Assembly (NCBI GenBank): GCA_947449015.1
Contig: CANFQA010000006.1
Span: 24,767-88,766 of the forward strand
Reading direction: 5' to 3'
Length of the DNA stretch: 64,000 bases
DNA from: Microthrixaceae bacterium
GTDB lineage: Bacteria; Actinomycetota; Acidimicrobiia; Acidimicrobiales; Acidimicrobilacustridaceae
Part shown: positions 28,718 to 38,029 of the stretch, piece by piece
How positions within the stretch are numbered: the stretch's first letter is position 1
Layout: every line of letters starts with the position of its first letter
Translations under genes and position numbers: made by a program
The notes under the pieces: generated by a model
What the model saw: the letters and a program-made list of their open reading frames with translations, nothing else
The model's database searches: none
What the model was told of the DNA's origin: nothing

Positions 28718-31294
28718 TCAGCTGAGTCCGGCAGCCGACCGGGCCAGATCCAGGGCTTCGTCGAGCGCAGATGGGTCTTTCCCGCCCGCCACCGCCAGAT
28801 CCGCGCTCTTGCCGCCGCCACCCTTGACCGCTTTCGCGGCATCGGCGATGAGTTCAGAGGCGTTGAACCCAGACTCGGCGGTGACCGCTGCCACGATGGT
28901 GACGCCACCGGCCTCCGGAGCCGAACCCAGCACGACGGCTCGGATACCGGCATGGTCACGCACAGCTACTGCAAGGTCGCGCACTCCATCGCGGTCCAGA
29001 CCATCAACGCGAGCGATGACCACCCCATCGACGGCTGCAGCGACGAGTTCTCCAGAGCGTCCGGCCGCAGCGGCACGTTCGAGTTCACGCACTCTGGTTC
29101 GGAGTTCTTTCACTTCGGCAACGCGTCGCTCAACTGCGTCGACGAGTTCGTCGGTGGAAACACCGAGTGCATCAGTGGCGGCCCGAATACGTTCCTCATC
29201 AGCTCGCAGACGCTCGAGTGGACCGGTTCCCGATACCGCTTCGATGCGACGGATATTGGAGCCGATCGAAGCCTCACTGATGATCTTGACCGGACCGATG
29301 TCGCCGAGTGCGCGCACATGGGTTCCGCCACACAGTTCGATGGAATGCGGACCAGCTTCGAGCACCTTGACCACGTCGCCGTACTTGTCGCCGAAGAACG
29401 CGATGGCGCCCAACTTTTCCGCTTCGACTTTCGTGGTCTCGAAATGCCGGGCCGGAGCGTTCGCCAGAATGTCAGAGGCGACGAGGTCCTCAATGCGACG
29501 GATCTCATCATCGGTCAGCGACTCGTAGTGGCTGAAGTCGAATCGCAGTCGGTCGGGAGCAACCTGTGAACCCTGCTGCTTGACGTGATCGCCCAGCACT
29601 TCACGCAACGCCCAGTGGAGCAAATGGGTGGCGGTGTGATTACGCCGGATGGCGTCACGCCGGGCTCCATCAATGGCAGCGGTGACGGTCTGGCCGACTT
29701 CGAACTCACCATCGAACTGTCCAACTACATGACGAACGACGCCAGGAGCGCCATAGAGCGTGTCGATGACATGGGCCCGACCAGTGGGCGAACGAATGAT
29801 TCCGGTGTCACCGATCTGCCCACCCGACTCGGCGTAGAACGGGGTGCGATCAAGCACGATTCCGTCATCGGTGAGACCAAGCACAACCGCTTCGATTTCG
29901 TAGGTATCGGCGCCGACGAATTGTGTGGCCCCAGACTGCTCAGCGATCGTGGCAAACAGCGAGTCGCCCTCGGCCCCGCCGCCTTTACGAGCTTCCTTGG
30001 CCCGACGACGTTGCTCGGCCATCTCCACGTCGAAGCCGGCCTGATCAACATCATGGCCTCTTTCCAGCGCGATCTCGCGGGTGAGCTCAAGCGGGAAGCC
30101 GTGGGTGTCGTGGAGCAGGAACGTCACCGAGCCACCGATATCTGCGCCTTCATCGAGTTTGTCGAGTTCCGCGTCGAGAAGCGCTGTGCCGGAACGCAGG
30201 GTGGAGCGGAATCGTTCTTCCTCGCGAGCAACGACATTGCGAACGAAGTCGTGCTGTTTGATGAGATCGGGGTAGGCATCGCCCATGATCTCCACAGTGG
30301 TGTCGACCAGTTCAGGCGTGACGAGCTCACCAACTTCAAGCAGATAGGCCTCACGCACAGCACGTCGAATGATGCGGCGCAGCACGTATCCCCGTCCCTC
30401 ATTGCTGGGAAAGACACCGTCGCTCACGAGAAAACTCATGGTGCGAGCATGCTCAGCGAGGATACGAAGCGAGATATCGGAGCGATCGTCAGCACCCAAG
30501 CGACGCCCGGTGAGTTGCTGCGCCCGATCGACAAGCGGGGCCAGCACGTCGGTTTCGAACACGGTGTCGACACCCTGCAACACCCCAAGGATGCGCTCAA
30601 GGCCTGCACCGGTATCGATGTTGCGCTTCGGAAGCTCGGTGTCGACGCCTTCGACATCACGGGAGTACTGCATGAACACGAGGTTCCAGATCTCGAGGAA
30701 ACGTTCGTCACCACCAAGCGCCGGACCACCTTCGGGGCCGTACGCGGCTCCCTTGTCGACGTAGATCTCTGAACAAGGACCACAGGGTCCGGGAGGACCG
30801 CCCGGTGGGCCCCACCAATTATCGGCATCGAGCCGCTGGATGCGATCAGGGTTGACTCCAACGACATCTCGCCAGATCTCAGCGGCTTCATCGTCGCTGA
30901 CATGGCAGGTAATCCAAAGTCGGTCGGGATCGAGACCGAAGAGATTTGTGACCATGTCCCAAGCCATAGGAATGGCCTCATGCTTGAAGTAGTCACCGAA
31001 ACTGAAGTTGCCGAGCATCTCGAAGAAACTCAGGTGGCGAGCGTCGCGGCCCACCTCTTCGAGATCGCTATCTTTGCCGCCGGCGCGCACACACTTCTGC
31101 ACGGTGGTAGCCCGCGAGAACGGTGGTTGCTCCTCGCCGAGGAAGTACGGCTTGAACGGCACCATGCCGGCAACGGTGAACAGAAGGTCGGGATCATGCG
31201 GAATGAGACTCCCCGACGGCACGACGGTGTGACCGCGCTGCTCGAAGAAGCCGAGGAATGCGCGTCGGAGTTCGTTGGCGGAAGTCGGAGCCAT
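28718..31294 (-). CDS. alaS: alanyl-tRNA synthetase
   Basis: Class II synthetase with editing. The 858-residue protein has the catalytic core (RHLSFFEMLGNFSFGDYFK, GAGLERI), the SNEGRGYVLRRIIRRA motif, the editing domain with zinc ligands HTATHLLH and CGGTHV, and the C-terminal DHHA1-like Gly-rich segment (VKGGGGKSADLAVAGGKDP). A TAGGCT hexamer lies nine bases before the ATG, and no Shine-Dalgarno is seen. Confidence 0.98.
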   Translation of the reverse strand: MAPTSANELRRAFLGFFEQRGHTVVPSGSLIPHDPDLLFTVAGMVPFKPYFLGEEQPPFSRATTVQKCVRAGGKDSDLEEVGRDARHLSFFEMLGNFSFGDYFKHEAIPMAWDMVTNLFGLDPDRLWITCHVSDDEAAEIWRDVVGVNPDRIQRLDADNWWGPPGGPPGPCGPCSEIYVDKGAAYGPEGGPALGGDERFLEIWNLVFMQYSRDVEGVDTELPKRNIDTGAGLERILGVLQGVDTVFETDVLAPLVDRAQQLTGRRLGADDRSDISLRILAEHARTMSFLVSDGVFPSNEGRGYVLRRIIRRAVREAYLLEVGELVTPELVDTTVEIMGDAYPDLIKQHDFVRNVVAREEERFRSTLRSGTALLDAELDKLDEGADIGGSVTFLLHDTHGFPLELTREIALERGHDVDQAGFDVEMAEQRRRAKEARKGGGAEGDSLFATIAEQSGATQFVGADTYEIEAVVLGLTDDGIVLDRTPFYAESGGQIGDTGIIRSPTGRAHVIDTLYGAPGVVRHVVGQFDGEFEVGQTVTAAIDGARRDAIRRNHTATHLLHWALREVLGDHVKQQGSQVAPDRLRFDFSHYESLTDDEIRRIEDLVASDILANAPARHFETTKVEAEKLGAIAFFGDKYGDVVKVLEAGPHSIELCGGTHVRALGDIGPVKIISEASIGSNIRRIEAVSGTGPLERLRADEERIRAATDALGVSTDELVDAVERRVAEVKELRTRVRELERAAAAGRSGELVAAAVDGVVIARVDGLDRDGVRDLAVAVRDHAGIRAVVLGSAPEAGGVTIVAAVTAESGFNASELIADAAKAVKGGGGKSADLAVAGGKDPSALDEALDLARSAAGLS

Positions 31295-31303
31295 GGTGTG
31301 AGC

Positions 31304-31309
31304 AGCCTA
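31304..31309 (-). promoter_or_regulatory. candidate -10 box for alaS
   Basis: TAGGCT on the minus strand, nine bases before the alaS ATG, inside the end of the upstream 95-residue gene region. Transcription would leave at most a three-base leader. Confidence 0.35.
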
Positions 31310-31313
31310 CAGA

Positions 31314-31601
31314 TCAGTTGAGGCCGGCTCGTTCGAGCTGGCGTCGCAGGAGCGCTTCGGCTTCCCTGCGGGTTCGCCGAGTCTCGGCGACGGTGGTGCG
31401 CCACTCATCAATGGTGCTGCTTGCCTGATCAGCGATCCCACGCACCTCGCTATCGGCCCGTCGAACCACCCGGGCCGCTGCGTCCTGGACTGAATCGGGC
31501 ACATGGCGCCGGGCGAGCTGCCGGGCACGGACATAACCCACCACCGTTCCCGAGGCGCCGAGCGCAGCGCCCATAGCGAACCAGCGCGCACGACCGAACA
31601 T
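31314..31601 (-). CDS. small membrane-anchored coiled-coil protein, unknown function
   Basis: A 95-residue protein with a short hydrophobic N-terminal segment (about residues 7-23, AMGAALGASGTVVGYV) followed by a long charged helix rich in Arg, Ala and Glu, ending LLRRQLERAGLN. I do not recognise a named family. It shares one base with the preceding gene (also a membrane segment plus charged helix) and lies just before alaS. The same arrangement of small membrane proteins between rarA and alaS occurs in other actinobacteria (recalled, not searched). Confidence 0.75.
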   Translation of the reverse strand: MFGRARWFAMGAALGASGTVVGYVRARQLARRHVPDSVQDAAARVVRRADSEVRGIADQASSTIDEWRTTVAETRRTRREAEALLRRQLERAGLN

Positions 31602-32035
31602 CAGCCAGCCCTGCGCGATCGGCGACGGCCGCGTGCCCGGGCAACATCATCGGCGGGTTCAAGAGCGAGAGGAGCGACCGATTCGATCCTGGTGCGATTG
31701 GCAAGCCGTCGGGCGGTCCGATCGGTGGCCACCGATGCTGACGCAAGCTTGACCAATGGATTACGCATGACCAACCAGGCAAGCCGTGAGGTCGCCTCAA
31801 CACGGGCCCCCACTTCCTCTGCAGTGTCGAGCAAGGAGTCGACGCGGGCAATCTCGCCATTTGCAGCAGCAACTGTGGCCCGCAATTCAGCGATGGCCGG
31901 AAGGGTCTGACGACGCATGTCCTCAACGGTCTCGCGAAGTGATCGCAGCGTCACAATCAGCGACTGGACCGCCATGGCAACAACCACGAGTCCGACGACG
32001 GCCACAACGATGAGGACCACCGCGAGCGCGTTCAT
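31601..32035 (-). CDS. DUF948-like membrane protein
   Basis: A 144-residue protein with one N-terminal membrane helix (about residues 4-27, VVLIVVAVVGLVVVAMAV) and then a heptad-like helix (LRETVEDMRRQTLPAIAELRATVAAANGEI). This is the layout of the DUF948 family, whose function is not known. The C-terminus is basic (RARGRRRSRRAG). It overlaps rarA by four bases and the next small gene by one, so both are co-translated with rarA. A structural role at the membrane is a guess. Confidence 0.75.
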   Translation of the reverse strand: MNALAVVLIVVAVVGLVVVAMAVQSLIVTLRSLRETVEDMRRQTLPAIAELRATVAAANGEIARVDSLLDTAEEVGARVEATSRLAWLVMRNPLVKLASASVATDRTARRLANRTRIESVAPLALEPADDVARARGRRRSRRAG

Positions 32036-33393
32036 GTCTGACTCGGTTCAGTGGAGTCGGCATCGGTTCGTTCACGCTGGGCCATCCGAGTGCGCACTCT
32101 TTCCTCCGCTCCATGGGTCGATGGTTCGTAATAAACCCGCCCCTCGAGTTCGGCCGGTCGGTACTGCTGGTCGACCCAACCTTCAGGATGGTCATGAGGG
32201 TAGTCGTAGCCCTGCCCGTGACCGAGTGACTTGGCTCCTTGATAATGGCCATCGCGAAGGTGCACCGGCACTTCCCCACCTGCCACGTCGCGCACATCGG
32301 AAACTGCTTTGCCCAGTGCCACGGTGACCCGGTTGGACTTCGGCGCCGAGGCCAGATGCACAACCGCATGAGCCAGATTCAATTGGGCCTCGGGCAGCCC
32401 CACGAATTCCACCGCCCGGGCCGCAGCATCGGCAACGACGAGCGAGAGCGAATCCGCCATGCCGATGTCCTCGCTGGCAAGGATGACGAGACGTCGAGCG
32501 ATGAATCGAGCGTCCTCCCCCGCTTCGAGCATGCGGGCCAGCCAGTAGAGGCTGGCATCAGGATCTGAGCCGCGGATGCTTTTGATAAACGCCGAGATGA
32601 CGTCGTAGTGATCATCACGTCCGTAGCGCAGGGCTTTGGTGCCGAGCGCCGCTTCGATGTCATCGATCCGGACTCGAACCGACTCATCCACAATGCGCCC
32701 AGTGCCATCACGCACAGCATCGGGATGTTCGTGGGCGATCGCGACGGCGACTTCGAGGCTTGTGAGCACATGGCGCCCGTCGCCGTTGGATCGCTCGACG
32801 AGCAGCGCAAGGGCATCATCGTCGATGGCCGCACCTTCGGCCGTAACACCACGTCGGGCAAGTTCGGCACACGCGTCAGGCGACAGCGGCTCAAGACGGA
32901 ACAGTGTCGACCGGCTGAGCAGGGGCGGGTTGACCTCGAAGTAGGGGTTCTCCGTGGTTGCCCCGATAAGGACAAGCAGACCACTCTCCACCGATGGCAG
33001 CAGTGCGTCCTGCTGAGCTTTGTTGAAACGATGCACCTCGTCGAGAAACAGGATGGTTCCCTGACCTCGCTGACCGAGACGATCGGTGGCCCGAGCTGAA
33101 ACCTCTCGCACATCTTTGACAGTGGCGGTGACGGCCGAGAGTTGCTCAAAAGCTTTCGCGGTGGTGTTGGCGATGAGCTGCGAAAGCGAGGTCTTGCCGG
33201 TGCCCGGGGGTCCCCACAGGATGACCGATGACAATCGATCGGCCTCGATGAGCGCTCGCAATGGACGGCCCTTGCCAAGTAGATGATCCTGGCCCACGAT
33301 CTCGTCGAGCGATTTCGGTCGTAACCGGGCGGCCAGAGGCGCCTGACGGGTGAGCCGGTCCTCAGCGGCGGCGGCGAACAGATCCTCGGCCAT
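32032..33393 (-). CDS. rarA: RarA/MgsA replication-associated AAA+ ATPase
   Basis: Clamp-loader-like ATPase acting at stalled replication forks. The 453-residue protein has Walker A in LWGPPGTGKTSLSQLIA (about residues 58-74), Walker B in ILFLDEVHRFNKAQQDAL, sensor I GATTENPYFEVN and SRSTLFRL (arginine finger region). The C-terminal tetramerisation domain includes DPDASLYWLARMLEAGED and DGHYQGAKSLGHGQGYDYPHD (read in parts). ATG 33393 lies six bases after a TAGCCT box, a leaderless arrangement. Confidence 0.95.
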   Translation of the reverse strand: MAEDLFAAAAEDRLTRQAPLAARLRPKSLDEIVGQDHLLGKGRPLRALIEADRLSSVILWGPPGTGKTSLSQLIANTTAKAFEQLSAVTATVKDVREVSARATDRLGQRGQGTILFLDEVHRFNKAQQDALLPSVESGLLVLIGATTENPYFEVNPPLLSRSTLFRLEPLSPDACAELARRGVTAEGAAIDDDALALLVERSNGDGRHVLTSLEVAVAIAHEHPDAVRDGTGRIVDESVRVRIDDIEAALGTKALRYGRDDHYDVISAFIKSIRGSDPDASLYWLARMLEAGEDARFIARRLVILASEDIGMADSLSLVVADAAARAVEFVGLPEAQLNLAHAVVHLASAPKSNRVTVALGKAVSDVRDVAGGEVPVHLRDGHYQGAKSLGHGQGYDYPHDHPEGWVDQQYRPAELEGRVYYEPSTHGAEERVRTRMAQRERTDADSTEPSQT

Positions 33394-33399
33394 CGACCG

Positions 33400-33405
33400 A
33401 GGCTA
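33400..33405 (-). promoter_or_regulatory. -10 box for rarA (leaderless)
   Basis: TAGCCT on the minus strand, exactly six bases before the rarA ATG, within the 25-base gap after aspS. Confidence 0.55.
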
Positions 33406-33418
33406 GCGCCGTGATACG

Positions 33419-35170
33419 TCAGTCCTTCTTGGGCGGAAGAACCCGAAGCCCCAGTTCCTCGAGTTGGGCGGCGTCGATCGTCGAGGGCGCATGGGTCAGC
33501 GGATCGTGACCGGACTGAGTCTTCGGGAAGGCGATGACCTCACGGATGTTCTCCTCCCCGGCAAGCAGGGCGACAAGACGATCGATGCCGAACGCAAACC
33601 CGGCGTGCGGGGGTGCGCCGAATCGGAACGCATCAAGGAGGAATCCGAACTTCTCCTGTGCTTCTTCAGCTTCGATACCGAGTAGCGAGAACATTCGCTT
33701 CTGAATGTCACCGCGATGGATACGAACGCTTCCCGAACCGAGTTCCCAGCCGTTGAGTACGAGGTCATAGGCCTGCGAGCGCACCTTGAGCAGATCTCGT
33801 GGATCGCCGGAGTCAAGTAATTCGACATCCTCGGCATGCGGCATCGTGAACGGATGGTGAGCCGGAATCGGATTGTTGTTGTCGTCGAGTGCCTCGAACA
33901 ATGGGAAATCCACGACCCACAGGAACTGAAGTCCGCCATCGGTGACCGGCGGACGACCCAACTCGAGGCGCAATAGTCCGAGAACATGGCACACCGCGTG
34001 GCGCTCATCGGCGACAAGCAGAATGAGATCACCCTCGACGGATTCAGTGGTGGCGACGAGACCGGCAAGTTCCTCAGGAGACAGGAACTTCGCAACAGGC
34101 GAATCAAGTTCACCCTCGGCGCGCACTCGCATCCAGACCAGACCCTTCGCACCCCAGCGCTTTGCGCGTTCGGTGAGGTCATCGAGACGTGATCGTGTGA
34201 ACTCGGCACCACCAGGCACTCGAATGCCCTTCACGCAGGATGCCTTGAATGCATTGAATTCGGTGTTGGCGAACACAGGGGTGAGTTCGATCAGTTCCAT
34301 GCCGAAACGCGTATCGGGTTTGTCGGAACCGAAACGCTCCTGGGCTTCATGCCAGGTCATGCGAGGAACCTCGGGAAGTTCCTGACCAGTGACCTCACGA
34401 ACTGCCGCTGCAACGGCCACGGAAATGAATGCGAGGACTTCTTCCTGGGTAACGAAACTGGCCTCGGTGTCGAGCTGCATGAACTCGAACTGGCGGTCTG
34501 CCCGAAGATCCTCATCGCGCAGGCATCTGGCGATCTGGTAGTAGCGATCAATGCCACCCACCATGCACAACTGCTTGAACAACTGGGGACTCTGTGGAAG
34601 GGCGTAGAAGCTTCCTGGTGTCAGACGGCTAGGAACCACGAAGTCCCGAGCGCCTTCGGGGGTTGAGGCGATCAGCATCGGGGTTTCAATTTCGACGAAT
34701 CCCTGATCGTCCATGGCTCGACGCAGTGACGCATTGACCTTGGAGCGAATGCGCAGGTTGCGCTGCATGCGGTCGGTTCGAAGATCAACATATCGATGAG
34801 CGAGCCGCACCATCTCGTCAACCTCAACCCGCTCGTCGAGTTGGAACGGCGGCGGTTCCGCGATATTGAGAATCTCGACTTCGCACTCGCCCAGCTCGAC
34901 AGCACCGGTGCCGAGGTTGGGGTTCACTGTGCCCTCGGGACGGGCACGCACCACACCGGTGATACGCACGACGAACTCACTGCGGAGGACATGAGCGCCG
35001 TCGACTACACACTGAATGAGGCCAGTGTGATCACGCAGATCAATGAACGCCAGATGCTCGCCGTGTTCACGTCGGCGTGCCACCCAACCGCAGACGGCGA
35101 CTCGTCGATCGATATCGGCGACGCTGAGCGTTCCGCAGTGATCAGAACGCATGGGCAGGGAATCGGTCAC
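33419..35170 (-). CDS. aspS: aspartyl-tRNA synthetase (probably non-discriminating)
   Basis: Class IIb synthetase of 583 residues with an N-terminal OB fold, the bacterial GAD insertion and catalytic motifs (LPQSPQLFKQLCMVGG, YYQIARCLRDEDLRADRQ, FGIDRLVALLAG). The anticodon-domain loop reads RRREHGEH. A His at this position marks non-discriminating enzymes that also charge tRNA-Asn, whereas E. coli has Leu (known for Pseudomonas AspRS). If so, Asn-tRNA would be made by an amidotransferase. It overlaps hisS by four bases. Confidence 0.97.
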   Translation of the reverse strand: MTDSLPMRSDHCGTLSVADIDRRVAVCGWVARRREHGEHLAFIDLRDHTGLIQCVVDGAHVLRSEFVVRITGVVRARPEGTVNPNLGTGAVELGECEVEILNIAEPPPFQLDERVEVDEMVRLAHRYVDLRTDRMQRNLRIRSKVNASLRRAMDDQGFVEIETPMLIASTPEGARDFVVPSRLTPGSFYALPQSPQLFKQLCMVGGIDRYYQIARCLRDEDLRADRQFEFMQLDTEASFVTQEEVLAFISVAVAAAVREVTGQELPEVPRMTWHEAQERFGSDKPDTRFGMELIELTPVFANTEFNAFKASCVKGIRVPGGAEFTRSRLDDLTERAKRWGAKGLVWMRVRAEGELDSPVAKFLSPEELAGLVATTESVEGDLILLVADERHAVCHVLGLLRLELGRPPVTDGGLQFLWVVDFPLFEALDDNNNPIPAHHPFTMPHAEDVELLDSGDPRDLLKVRSQAYDLVLNGWELGSGSVRIHRGDIQKRMFSLLGIEAEEAQEKFGFLLDAFRFGAPPHAGFAFGIDRLVALLAGEENIREVIAFPKTQSGHDPLTHAPSTIDAAQLEELGLRVLPPKKD

Positions 35171-36474
35171 GGGAGGTCCTCGGACGTCTGGGGGGCTGGG
35201 ATGGAGAGCAGTGCGGTGAGTTCGTCAACTATCCGAGCTCGTTCAACGGTGATCTGGGGCCGATCCTCGCGCAGGGGGCGCAGCGTGACGACTCCCGCTT
35301 CGAGCTCATCGCTCCCGATAATGAGAGCGACGCGGGCTCCGGACCGATCGGCGGACTTCATCTGCGACTTCATCGATCGGCCATCAAATGCCCGCTCAGC
35401 GCTGAAACCGGACCGACGTAGTTCCACGGTGAGGTCGCGAGCTGCGGCACCGCCGGTGGTATCAAGCACATACACATCGACAGTTGCGGCGGGAGCATCA
35501 AGAACGCCTTCTGCGTCGCAGGTGAGCAGCACACGCTCAATGCCAGTGCCGAATCCGATTCCTGCAGTAGGCGGGCCGCCCAGAGATTCGACGAGCCCGT
35601 CGTAGCGACCGCCGCCACCGATGGTGGACTGCGCCGCATCGAGGGCATGGCTGATGAACTCGAAGGTTGTATGCGTGTAGTAGTCCAACCCACGGACCAA
35701 TCGAGGTTCGACCCGGTAGGGAATGCCAAGCGAATCAAGCCCGGCCCGGACCCGTTCGAAATGAGCGGCGGCATCCGACGAGAGGTGATCGGTGATCCGC
35801 GGCGCGTCACCGATTGCGGCGATGGTGATCGGTCGCTTCGAGTCGAGCACTCGCATTGGATGGTCGGCGACCTTCTCGGCATCGGCCGGATCCAGGTGAT
35901 CGATCCGCTCTTCCAACCACTTCTGAATCGACGCGATGTAGGTTCGACGATCCTCAGCGGTTCCCATTGAGTTGATGACAAGTTCGACGCGACGAAGGCC
36001 CAGCGCGGCGTAGAAGTCCCACAGCAGCGCGATGACCTCTACGTCGAGGTCAGGATCAGATGATCCGAGAGCTTCGATTCCAAGTTGATGGTGCTGACGA
36101 AACCGCCCAGCCTGCGGACGTTCGTAACGAAAGCTCGGCGCCGCGTACCAGACCTTCCATGGGGTGGTCGGGTGATGTTGCACAAAGGCCCGGGCCACCG
36201 AGGCGGTTCCTTCGGGCCGAAGGGCGAGATGACGGTTCCCCTTGTCGAGGAAGTCATACATCTCTTTGCGGACGACATCAGTGCCTTCCCCCACCCGGGA
36301 GAACACACCAATTTCCTCGAACATCGGACTTTGGAGGAACCCGTAGCCGGCTCGACCCACCATCGTGGCGAAGTTGGCCACAAGGGCCTGCCAGTGCGCG
36401 GACGCCGGCGGCAGCACATCGTGGGTCCCCACGGGCGCCTTGAACGGCTCGATACGCGCAGAGGACTCGGACAC
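35167..36474 (-). CDS. hisS: histidyl-tRNA synthetase
   Basis: Class II synthetase. Motifs are GTHDVLPP near the N-terminus, RKEMYDFLDKGNRHLALRPE (motif 2 start), FRYERPQAGRFRQHHQLGIE, and the histidine-specific LVRGLDYYTHTTFEF. The C-terminal anticodon domain ends VERARIVDELTAL. The open frame continues upstream without similarity, so GTG 36474 (435 residues) is chosen; a TAGGCT box lies eight bases before it. hisS-aspS form a coupled pair. Confidence 0.96.
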   Translation of the reverse strand: MSESSARIEPFKAPVGTHDVLPPASAHWQALVANFATMVGRAGYGFLQSPMFEEIGVFSRVGEGTDVVRKEMYDFLDKGNRHLALRPEGTASVARAFVQHHPTTPWKVWYAAPSFRYERPQAGRFRQHHQLGIEALGSSDPDLDVEVIALLWDFYAALGLRRVELVINSMGTAEDRRTYIASIQKWLEERIDHLDPADAEKVADHPMRVLDSKRPITIAAIGDAPRITDHLSSDAAAHFERVRAGLDSLGIPYRVEPRLVRGLDYYTHTTFEFISHALDAAQSTIGGGGRYDGLVESLGGPPTAGIGFGTGIERVLLTCDAEGVLDAPAATVDVYVLDTTGGAAARDLTVELRRSGFSAERAFDGRSMKSQMKSADRSGARVALIIGSDELEAGVVTLRPLREDRPQITVERARIVDELTALLSIPAPQTSEDLP

Positions 36475-36482
36475 GACGCAGG

Positions 36483-36488
36483 AGCCTA
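36483..36488 (-). promoter_or_regulatory. candidate -10 box for hisS
   Basis: TAGGCT on the minus strand, eight bases before the hisS GTG; supports this GTG as the start of a nearly leaderless message. Confidence 0.4.
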
Positions 36489-36544
36489 CCGGTGACCGAT
36501 CTCGCCTCGCGAACCGATTGCGATCGACGACCCGAACAACGGGG

Positions 36545-37210
36545 TCACGCAGGTGGTGGCGCGGCTCCGATGGCATGCGCCACCAAATCAGCCAGCGCGT
36601 ATTGCCCCTGTCCCTGCAGATGGAGCCCGTCACCCGCGGTGTAGCCCGGCGTGCCCGCGATCGCAGCCCAGTCAATGACCGCAAGATTCGGATACCGAGA
36701 TGGCAGTGCCTTGATGGCATCGTTGGCCTGGTTGATCTCACCGACCCATGGCACACAGGTCGACCACACAATGCGATCGGCACCGTGGAGCATGGCGATC
36801 AGCTTGTCCGCGGCCGCCCCGTAGTCGCCGCCGTACCAGTTGGTGCAGAGATGCACGACCACCACCCGGCCAAGGTTGCCGCCCTTTGCGGCAACGATGT
36901 CGAGCCCTTGGTCCATGCGCCGACTGACCTTGGCGTCGAGGGTGACCTGCCAGCCCGCCAATTGCTGGTTGATGACGTACTGGGTGCCGAGAATGACCGA
37001 ATCGCCAAGGATGTAGACCGTGTTGCTGCCCGGCGGGAGCGGCAGATCAATGGATGGGATCGTCGTCGTGGTCGTCGGCGGCAAGGTCGTCGTCGGAGCA
37101 TCGGTGGCGACCGAAGAAGAGGCTGTCGCGTCAGTGCAGGCCGCGAGAAGCAGCACCAATCCGAGAATCACTGCACCGGTGCGCAGTTTCGGCAGCGATG
37201 GACTCGTCAT
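36545..37210 (-). CDS. lipoprotein with SGNH-hydrolase domain
   Basis: A 221-residue exported protein. The signal peptide ends in a lipobox (LLLAAC, Cys at about residue 25), followed by a Thr/Pro-rich linker (about 35-52). The SGNH domain then shows block I YILGDSV (about 66-72, catalytic Ser), an HLCTNWYGG segment and the Asp/His block DGLHLQGQGQ near residue 195. The family includes esterases and acetylhydrolases of cell-wall or exopolysaccharide acyl groups; substrate not predictable. TAGCGT lies eight bases before the ATG. Confidence 0.82.
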   Translation of the reverse strand: MTSPSLPKLRTGAVILGLVLLLAACTDATASSSVATDAPTTTLPPTTTTTIPSIDLPLPPGSNTVYILGDSVILGTQYVINQQLAGWQVTLDAKVSRRMDQGLDIVAAKGGNLGRVVVVHLCTNWYGGDYGAAADKLIAMLHGADRIVWSTCVPWVGEINQANDAIKALPSRYPNLAVIDWAAIAGTPGYTAGDGLHLQGQGQYALADLVAHAIGAAPPPA

Positions 37211-37218
37211 GATCTGAA

Positions 37219-37224
37219 ACGCTA
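37219..37224 (-). promoter_or_regulatory. candidate -10 box for the SGNH lipoprotein gene
   Basis: TAGCGT on the minus strand, eight bases before the ATG, in the 93-base gap that otherwise holds only a weak five-pair hairpin at the end of the neighbouring gene. Confidence 0.4.
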
Positions 37225-37303
37225 GTGGCGATGGCCACCGGTTCCGATTTGGGCGAGGTCACGTTTGGCGAAAAGCCGTCAATCCGAAGCCAATGAGGCA
37301 GCC

Positions 37304-38026
37304 TCAGCCAGTGAAACTGGGGACCACAGGCTCAGGTGACGGACCAGGCGTCGGAGTGGTCTCGACAGCCGTGAATGTGGCTGAGGTAGCACTGCTCGGC
37401 AATCCGAGTGTGCTGTTGATGGTCGCCGCATTCGCGGTGCTGCATTCGGCGATCGCGGCGGCAGCGGGGAACGACAACGGTCCGACTGGGTCAGAACCCA
37501 CGATTACTGGAACGGTGAACCCCGTCGCAGTGGTCGTACCCGTCAACGGCGAGCCAGAAAACGCCGAACCCGACGGGTTGCCGGTTGACGAGGTCATTGT
37601 CATCTCGCCGAGCGGACATGTAGCGGTGAGGAGCGGAACCTCGAGGGTTCCACCGAAGGTCGTGGTGATCGTGGCTGCACCAGTGACCGGATCAATGAAC
37701 CCGGAGGCGTCTCCGATCTGGCTGAGCGTGAAGATCGCTTGCGGGCCGCTGACTGGCCCACGATCGAACGATGGGATCAGAAACTGCCCATCAGTGAATG
37801 CCCCCGTGACTGAGTCGATGGTGGCGGTGAAGGTCGAGCCAGCAGGCAAGGTAAGCCCAGGCGGAGGGCCGACCTCAATGCTGCCGCTCAGGGAAAAGGT
37901 ACGAACCACGCCCGTGGCACCGCTCGAAGGCGCCCCGAAGGCCAACGCAGAGGCGACAACTGTCACGACGAGCAGCGAAGCAGAAGCAACTCGACGAATG
38001 GTCCGGAGCACGGCGGTTTGGGGCAT
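37304..38026 (-). CDS. secreted protein of unknown function
   Basis: A 240-residue protein with a clear signal peptide (basic RTIRRVAS, hydrophobic ASLLVVTVVASALAFGA, likely cleavage near residue 36). The rest is Ser/Thr/Gly/Pro-rich and predicted to be beta-rich (FSLSGSIEVGPPPG, FTATIDSVTGAFTDGQF, SGFIDPVTGAATITTTFGG), with a proline-rich C-terminus. It has two cysteines and no recognised domain. The ATG lies seven bases after TACGCT, a box that sits in the last codons of relA. It stands with the SGNH lipoprotein between relA and hisS. Confidence 0.7.
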   Translation of the reverse strand: MPQTAVLRTIRRVASASLLVVTVVASALAFGAPSSGATGVVRTFSLSGSIEVGPPPGLTLPAGSTFTATIDSVTGAFTDGQFLIPSFDRGPVSGPQAIFTLSQIGDASGFIDPVTGAATITTTFGGTLEVPLLTATCPLGEMTMTSSTGNPSGSAFSGSPLTGTTTATGFTVPVIVGSDPVGPLSFPAAAAIAECSTANAATINSTLGLPSSATSATFTAVETTPTPGPSPEPVVPSFTG

Positions 38027-38029
38027 AGC

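Noticed and set aside
37290..37306. hairpin TGAGG/CCTCA at the stop of the secreted-protein gene as terminator
   Set aside because: Only five pairs, a three-base loop and no U run.
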